Shown one piece after another: positions 6,328 through 9,624 of a DNA stretch of 9,624 bases. The position numbers and the translations under genes were made by a program. The notes under the pieces are model-generated. The model was not told the DNA's origin, ran no database searches, and saw nothing but the letters and a program-made list of their open reading frames with translations. Location: assembly GCA_023391955.1 (NCBI GenBank), contig JAEWAA010000594.1:1-9624 (forward strand), given 5' to 3'. Position 1 is the stretch's first letter, and each line of letters opens with the position of its first letter. Source of the DNA: Bacillota bacterium (GTDB lineage Bacteria > Bacillota > Bacilli > Paenibacillales > NBRC-103111).

Positions 6328-6388
6328 CGTAAACGGCTCCATTGTTTACTGTACATAGTCAAGATTCCTGTATAGGGTCCTGTACATA
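6328..6388 (-). promoter_or_regulatory. Upstream region of the SGNH-glycosidase operon with repeated CTGTACATA motif
   Basis: On the plus strand CTGTACATA occurs at 6349-6357 and again at 6380-6388, 31 bp apart (about three helical turns), with a related CTGTATAG at 6369-6376 between them. TGTACA is itself a palindrome, so these are plausible regulator sites. A weak match to the CcpA cre consensus lies at 6328-6341 (CGTAAACGGCTCCA, about three mismatches). No convincing -35/-10 pair was found on the minus strand; the best is TTAATT (6393-6398) with TATACA (6370-6375), 17 bp apart. Confidence 0.35.
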
Positions 6389-6404
6389 CTCCAATTAACT
6401 GCAA

Positions 6405-6438
6405 AACCCCTTGCGCGAGCCGCAGCCGCGAAGGGGTT
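6405..6438 (-). terminator. Terminator of the motA-motB operon
   Basis: AACCCCTT (6405-6412) and CGCG (6414-6417) pair with CGCG (6427-6430) and AAGGGGTT (6431-6438), with one bulged G and a 9-nt loop. On the minus strand the stem is followed by TTTTGC, a short U tract. It lies about 60 nt past the motB stop and separates motAB from the SGNH operon. Confidence 0.7.
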
Positions 6439-6497
6439 CTTTGGGAGGGAAGCCGGAAACCGGCATTTTGAGCATAAAAGCTGCACTTGCACAGCTC

Positions 6498-7280
6498 CTA
6501 ATTCAGCTTCTGCGGCTCACGCAGGACGACAATTTCCACACGCCTGTTTTTGGCCCGGTTTTCTTCTGTATCGTTGGGGGCGATGGGCATGGTATCCCCA
6601 TAGGCGGTGGAAACAAACATCCTGTCATTCATCTCCGGAGTGCTGAGCAGATAACGGATCACCGAAACGGAACGGGCCTGGGACAGCCCTAAGTTGTCTT
6701 TGTACAACGAACCAGTCTGCAAGGGCAGATTGTCGGTGTGGCCTTCAATGCTGACCTTGGTGTCGAGACTCCGGAACAGAGAGCCCAGCTTGTCCAGAAT
6801 TGGCAGGGAAGCGGGCTTCAAATCGGCCTTGCCCAAATCGAACAGCACCATATCGTTCAGCTTGATAACCACGCCTCGCTGGAGATTTCCGGCAGAGACC
6901 TGGGCCTGCAGATTGTTTTCTTCAATATACTGATTCACCTTGGAGAGCAGGTCCTGCAGCTCCCGTTCCCTTTCCGCCTGGGCGCTGGCGCTTGGGGAGG
7001 GGGTGGGGGTGTTTGTGGGCACGGGAGTTGCTTTATCTCCTTGCTTCAAATCGCCTGCAGGCCCGTCATGCTTTTCGATAATGGTATCGCCTTTGGCGAA
7101 CTGCAGATGCAGGGATTCGGAGAGCATCTCGTATTTGGCCATATCCACCTTGCTCATGGAATACATGACAATAAAAAAGATCAGGAGCAGCGTAATCAAG
7201 TCCGAGTAGGTGATCAGCCAGCGTTCATGATTCTCGGGGGCGCTCCCCTTTTTCCTATTGCTCCTTCTCAATGCCGGCAC
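6498..7280 (-). CDS. motB: Flagellar motor stator protein MotB
   Basis: MotB anchors the stator ring to peptidoglycan and with MotA forms the ion channel that drives flagellar rotation. The 260-aa product has one N-terminal membrane helix at about 22-43 (WLITYSDLITLLLIFFIVMY). Asp27 within it is the conserved ion-binding aspartate. A Pro/Thr/Ser-rich linker lies at about 85-100, then a charged helix, and an OmpA-like peptidoglycan-binding domain at about 135-255 with SIEGHTDN (177-184), NLGLSQARS (196-204) and NRRVEIVV (245-252). It overlaps motA by 26 nt, which implies translational coupling. The longest start is GTG 7280, but GGGAGG lies only 3 nt before it; the in-frame TTG at 7271 would be 12 nt from the same site, so the exact start is uncertain. 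Whether the channel uses protons (MotB) or sodium (MotS) is not settled by sequence alone. Confidence 0.92.
   Translation of the reverse strand: MPALRRSNRKKGSAPENHERWLITYSDLITLLLIFFIVMYSMSKVDMAKYEMLSESLHLQFAKGDTIIEKHDGPAGDLKQGDKATPVPTNTPTPSPSASAQAERERELQDLLSKVNQYIEENNLQAQVSAGNLQRGVVIKLNDMVLFDLGKADLKPASLPILDKLGSLFRSLDTKVSIEGHTDNLPLQTGSLYKDNLGLSQARSVSVIRYLLSTPEMNDRMFVSTAYGDTMPIAPNDTEENRAKNRRVEIVVLREPQKLN
6994..7019 (+). other. G-quadruplex motif on the non-coding strand of motB
   Basis: The plus strand reads GGGG-A-GGGGG-T-GGGGG-TGTTTGT-GGG, which fits the four-tract pattern with loops of 1, 1 and 7 nt. It corresponds to Pro/Thr codons 88-96 of the MotB linker, so it may be a by-product of CCC/ACC codon choice. 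On this strand it is the template for motB transcription. Confidence 0.6.
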
Positions 7281-8052
7281 CTGCCTCCCTGATGCTGCCC
7301 CTGTTCTTCTTATGCTGGGTGAAGGAAAGCAGCTTCTTGCGGATCAATTGAGGATTCTCCCCGGCTTGGAGAGCCAGGATGCCCTCCAGCATCATTTCCC
7401 GCTCGGCAATCTGCTCCTCGCTTCTGACCTTGATTTTGGAGGCGATGGGCAGGTAAATCACGTTGGCGCTGAAGACACCGTACAAGGTGGCGGTAAACGC
7501 AATGGCGATGGCAGGAGCCAGGGATTCCGGGTTTTCCAGACTGCCCAGCACGTGGATCAGACCCAGCACCGTACCGATAATTCCCATGGTCGGGGCAAAC
7601 CCGCCGGCGGCTTCAAAAATTTTGGCATGGCCTTCGTGCCGGGATTCCAGAGAATCCATCTCCAGCTCCAGGATCTGCCGGGTCAGCTCCGGATCGGTGC
7701 CGTCCACCACCATCAGCAGCCCCTCATGCAAAAACGGATGCGGGTTCTCCAGAGCCCGCTGCTCCAGGGCTAACACACCCTCCCGGCGGGCAATGGTGGC
7801 CATATCCACGATTTCGTCAATCAATACCTCCGGATCGCTTTTGTTCTGGGTAAAAGCCATCCTGAGGCCTTCGCCGGTTCCCTTCAGGCGGGATGCGGGA
7901 AAGCTGACCACCACCGCGCCGATGGTGCCTCCGAATACAATCAGCAGGGCGCTAGGAATAAAGAGCGCACTCAGATGACCCCCGTCCATGGCATATCCGC
8001 CGATCAGGCCGGCAAAGCCGATGATCAAGCCGATTAATGTTGTAATATCCAC
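7255..8052 (-). CDS. motA: Flagellar motor stator protein MotA
   Basis: MotA (265 aa) forms the pentamer that surrounds the MotB dimer and pushes on the rotor protein FliG. Four hydrophobic segments are visible near residues 4-21, 32-50, 152-172 and 183-205. The large cytoplasmic loop between the second and third contains ARREGVLALE (88-97), equivalent to the FliG-contacting charged region. The conserved prolines are present in GFAPTMGIIGTVLGL (Pro154) and YLPIA (Pro202). The start is GTG 8052, giving MDITTLIGLI, the usual MotA beginning. AAAGGGG lies 9 nt upstream, and the ATG triplets just before it are out of frame. It is first in the motA-motB operon, with a sigma-D-like promoter upstream. 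The sequence also resembles MotP of the sodium-driven stator, so ion specificity is open. Confidence 0.92.
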   Translation of the reverse strand: MDITTLIGLIIGFAGLIGGYAMDGGHLSALFIPSALLIVFGGTIGAVVVSFPASRLKGTGEGLRMAFTQNKSDPEVLIDEIVDMATIARREGVLALEQRALENPHPFLHEGLLMVVDGTDPELTRQILELEMDSLESRHEGHAKIFEAAGGFAPTMGIIGTVLGLIHVLGSLENPESLAPAIAIAFTATLYGVFSANVIYLPIASKIKVRSEEQIAEREMMLEGILALQAGENPQLIRKKLLSFTQHKKNRGSIREAGAGIEKEQ

Positions 8053-8135
8053 ATCATGTTTCCCCTTTCAAGGCTGGTATGAGATATGTATGTAAAACAA
8101 TTACAGGTAAAGAAAAAATAAGTATGCTGTTCCCT

Positions 8136-8164
8136 TTGCAATCCACTGGGAAAGCGGGTATAAT
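8136..8164 (+). promoter_or_regulatory. Sigma-A promoter of uvrB
   Basis: TTGCAA (8136-8141) and a perfect TATAAT (8159-8164) are separated by the optimal 17 bp. Transcription would start near 8171, giving a leader of about 126 nt before the uvrB ATG. It is the best promoter match in the window. Confidence 0.75.
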
Positions 8165-8169
8165 TGATA

Positions 8170-8183
8170 GGAACATGCATTCC
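8170..8183 (+). promoter_or_regulatory. Degenerate LexA (SOS) box at the uvrB transcription start
   Basis: GGAACATGCATTCC matches the Bacillus LexA site CGAAC-N4-GTTCG at 7 of 10 specified positions and lies across the predicted +1 of uvrB. In B. subtilis uvrBA is repressed by LexA. The mismatches (positions 1, 10 and 14) make this a tentative call. Confidence 0.35.
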
Positions 8184-8184
8184 C

Positions 8185-8211
8185 ATTGTACAAAATTTGT
8201 AACTTTGTCAA
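8185..8211 (-). promoter_or_regulatory. Weak sigma-A-like promoter candidate for motA
   Basis: On the minus strand a perfect TTGACA (8206-8211) is followed after 15 bp by TACAAT (8185-8190). Both hexamers are good but the spacer is 2 bp shorter than ideal, so activity is doubtful or regulator-dependent. Confidence 0.3.
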
Positions 8212-8216
8212 TTTTT

Positions 8217-8244
8217 TTATCGGGTTCTGTCGCTGAAAAGTTTA
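8217..8244 (-). promoter_or_regulatory. Sigma-D (flagellar) type promoter candidate for motA-motB
   Basis: On the minus strand TAAA (8241-8244) is followed after 16 bp by CCCGATAA (8217-8224). The B. subtilis sigma-D consensus is TAAA, about 15 bp, GCCGATAT, so the -10 matches at 6 of 8 positions. Stator genes are sigma-D targets in B. subtilis. Transcription would start near 8210 and give a leader of about 158 nt. Confidence 0.5.
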
Positions 8245-8296
8245 GGGACTCTACCATAAATCAATCAAGCGGGTTCTCCGCTGTGAGGGTGATCGT

Positions 8297-9624
8297 ATGA
8301 GTGAATCTGCATTAAGCCAGCGGAAATTTGAACTGGTGTCCGAGTTTTCGCCTCAGGGGGACCAGCCTGCCGCCATTGAGGAGCTGGTCAAGAGCATCGA
8401 GTCAGGACAGAAGTTCCAGACCCTCCTGGGTGCTACGGGAACAGGCAAAACCTTTACTGCAGCCCAGGTAATCGCCAGGCTCAACCGGCCGACGCTGGTC
8501 ATCGCCCACAACAAAACGCTGGCAGCACAGCTGTGCAGCGAATTCAAGGAGTTTTTTCCGAATAATGCAGTGGAATATTTCGTCAGCTACTATGACTACT
8601 TCCAGCCGGAAGCCTATATTCCCTCATCGGATACTTATATAGAGAAGGATTCCAGCATCAATGACGAGATCGACAAGCTCCGTCACTCGGCTACCAGCGC
8701 GCTGTTCGAGCGCCGGGACGTCATTATCGTGGCCAGTGTGTCCTGCATCTACGGTTTGGGTTCGCCGCAGGAATACAAGGACCTGCGCCTGTCTCTGCGT
8801 GTTGGCATGGAGCGGCCGCGCAACGACATTCTCCATAAGCTGGTGGATATCCAGTACCAGCGCAATGACCTGAACTTTGTCCGGGGTACCTTCCGGGTGA
8901 GGGGCGACGTGGTGGAGATTTTCCCCGCCTCCCAAGGGGAGCATGCGGTGCGGGTGGAGATGTTCGGCGATGAGATTGAGCGGATTACGGAGATCGACGT
9001 GCTCACCGGGGAAATTCTCGGCACACGGGATCATGTGACGATTCCTCCGGCGTCTCACTTTGTCACCCACCAGTCCACGCTTCAGCGGGCGGTGGCCAAC
9101 ATTGAGGTAGAGCTGGAGGAACGCCTGGCGGAGTTGCGGGCGGACAACAAGCTGCTGGAGGCCCAGCGTCTGGAGCAGCGCACCCGTTACGATATCGAGA
9201 TGATGATGGAGATGGGTTACTGCTCCGGCATCGAGAATTACTCCGGCCATCTGACCTTCCGCCAGCGGGGCGAAACCCCGTATACGCTGTTGGATTATTT
9301 CCCGGAGGATATGCTGTTTATTATCGATGAATCCCACGTGACCCTGCCCCAGATCAGGGGGATGTACAATGGTGACCGGGCACGCAAGGAGATGCTGGTG
9401 ACCCACGGGTTCCGGCTGCCTTCGGCGTTGGACAACCGGCCGCTGCGCTTCGAGGAATTCGAGAGCAAGTTTACCCAAGGGGTCTTTGTATCGGCGACTC
9501 CGGGTCCCTTCGAGCTGGAGCACTGCCCCCAGATGGTGGAGCAAATTATCCGGCCTACAGGGCTGCTTGACCCCATTGTGGAGGTCCGTCCCACCAAGGG
9601 GCAGATTGACGATATGATCGGAGA
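8297..9624 (+). CDS. uvrB: UvrABC system protein B, 3' end outside window
   Basis: UvrB is the helicase-like damage-verification subunit of nucleotide excision repair; it receives damaged DNA from UvrA and recruits UvrC. The visible 442 codons are open to the window end. The Walker A motif GATGTGKT is at residues 45-52. The damage-probing beta-hairpin begins at YYDYFQPEAY (98-107), the UvrA-interaction domain follows, the Walker B motif DESH is at 344-347, and SATPGPFE marks the helicase motif III region. The start ATG 8297 is preceded by GAGGGTGATC (8285-8294), which pairs well with the 16S rRNA tail. Family members are about 660-670 aa, so roughly a third is missing, including the UvrC-interacting C terminus. 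uvrA usually follows. Expression is likely from the sigma-A promoter at 8136-8164, possibly under LexA control. Confidence 0.98.
   Translation, partial: MSESALSQRKFELVSEFSPQGDQPAAIEELVKSIESGQKFQTLLGATGTGKTFTAAQVIARLNRPTLVIAHNKTLAAQLCSEFKEFFPNNAVEYFVSYYDYFQPEAYIPSSDTYIEKDSSINDEIDKLRHSATSALFERRDVIIVASVSCIYGLGSPQEYKDLRLSLRVGMERPRNDILHKLVDIQYQRNDLNFVRGTFRVRGDVVEIFPASQGEHAVRVEMFGDEIERITEIDVLTGEILGTRDHVTIPPASHFVTHQSTLQRAVANIEVELEERLAELRADNKLLEAQRLEQRTRYDIEMMMEMGYCSGIENYSGHLTFRQRGETPYTLLDYFPEDMLFIIDESHVTLPQIRGMYNGDRARKEMLVTHGFRLPSALDNRPLRFEEFESKFTQGVFVSATPGPFELEHCPQMVEQIIRPTGLLDPIVEVRPTKGQIDDMIG

Noticed and set aside
8054..8300. Short open frames on both strands in the motA-uvrB spacer
   Set aside because: Neither has a convincing ribosome site, and both cover the promoter elements; the stretch is better explained as regulatory DNA.
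8624..9544. A 306-codon minus-strand frame opposite uvrB
   Set aside because: uvrB is unambiguous here, with all expected motifs; the antisense frame is His/Leu/Arg-rich shadow coding.

Overview
The window looks like chromosomal DNA of a GC-rich, flagellated, Gram-positive bacterium of the Paenibacillus type (order Bacillales). The evidence is a CtpB-like protease, a MinJ-like PDZ membrane protein and uvrB in the neighbourhood they occupy in Bacillus-related genomes, purine-rich AGGAGG-type ribosome sites, and a promoter resembling the Bacillus flagellar sigma-D type. No mobile element, tRNA, rRNA or CRISPR array was seen. The genus is inferred from gene content only.

Layout, left to right. 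(1) The 3' part of ctpB (+, to 1300) is a secreted or membrane-anchored S41 serine protease with PDZ and peptidoglycan-binding domains. (2) A structured intergenic stretch ends in a branched terminator with a T7 tract (1376-1441). (3) A MinJ/DivIVA-pathway-type polytopic protein with a C-terminal PDZ domain follows (+, 1498-2793), then a perfect 15-bp terminator stem (2802-2848). (4) The convergent gap 2849-3349 holds seven imperfect palindromes of one family (arms near TTAGCGGAA / TTCCGCTAA, loops of 6-7 nt) at intervals of 52, 64, 52, 51, 63 and 52 bp. This is the most unusual structure in the window. (5) A two-gene minus-strand operon encodes an SGNH/GDSL hydrolase and a GHL6/GH42-trimerisation-type glycoside hydrolase (possibly a GH151-like alpha-L-fucosidase). 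(6) The minus-strand flagellar stator operon motA-motB ends in its own terminator. (7) A divergent promoter region of about 240 bp separates motA from uvrB. It carries a good sigma-A promoter and a degenerate SOS box for uvrB, and a sigma-D-like promoter for motA. (8) The 5' two thirds of uvrB (+) run off the right end.

The genes fall into envelope and division (ctpB, minJ), motility (motAB), DNA repair (uvrB) and an accessory carbohydrate pair (SGNH esterase plus glycosidase). Neither enzyme of the pair has a visible signal peptide, which suggests that imported, acyl-decorated oligosaccharides are trimmed inside the cell. The likely targets for follow-up are the phased palindrome array, the structured ctpB-minJ spacer and the overlapping divergent promoters.
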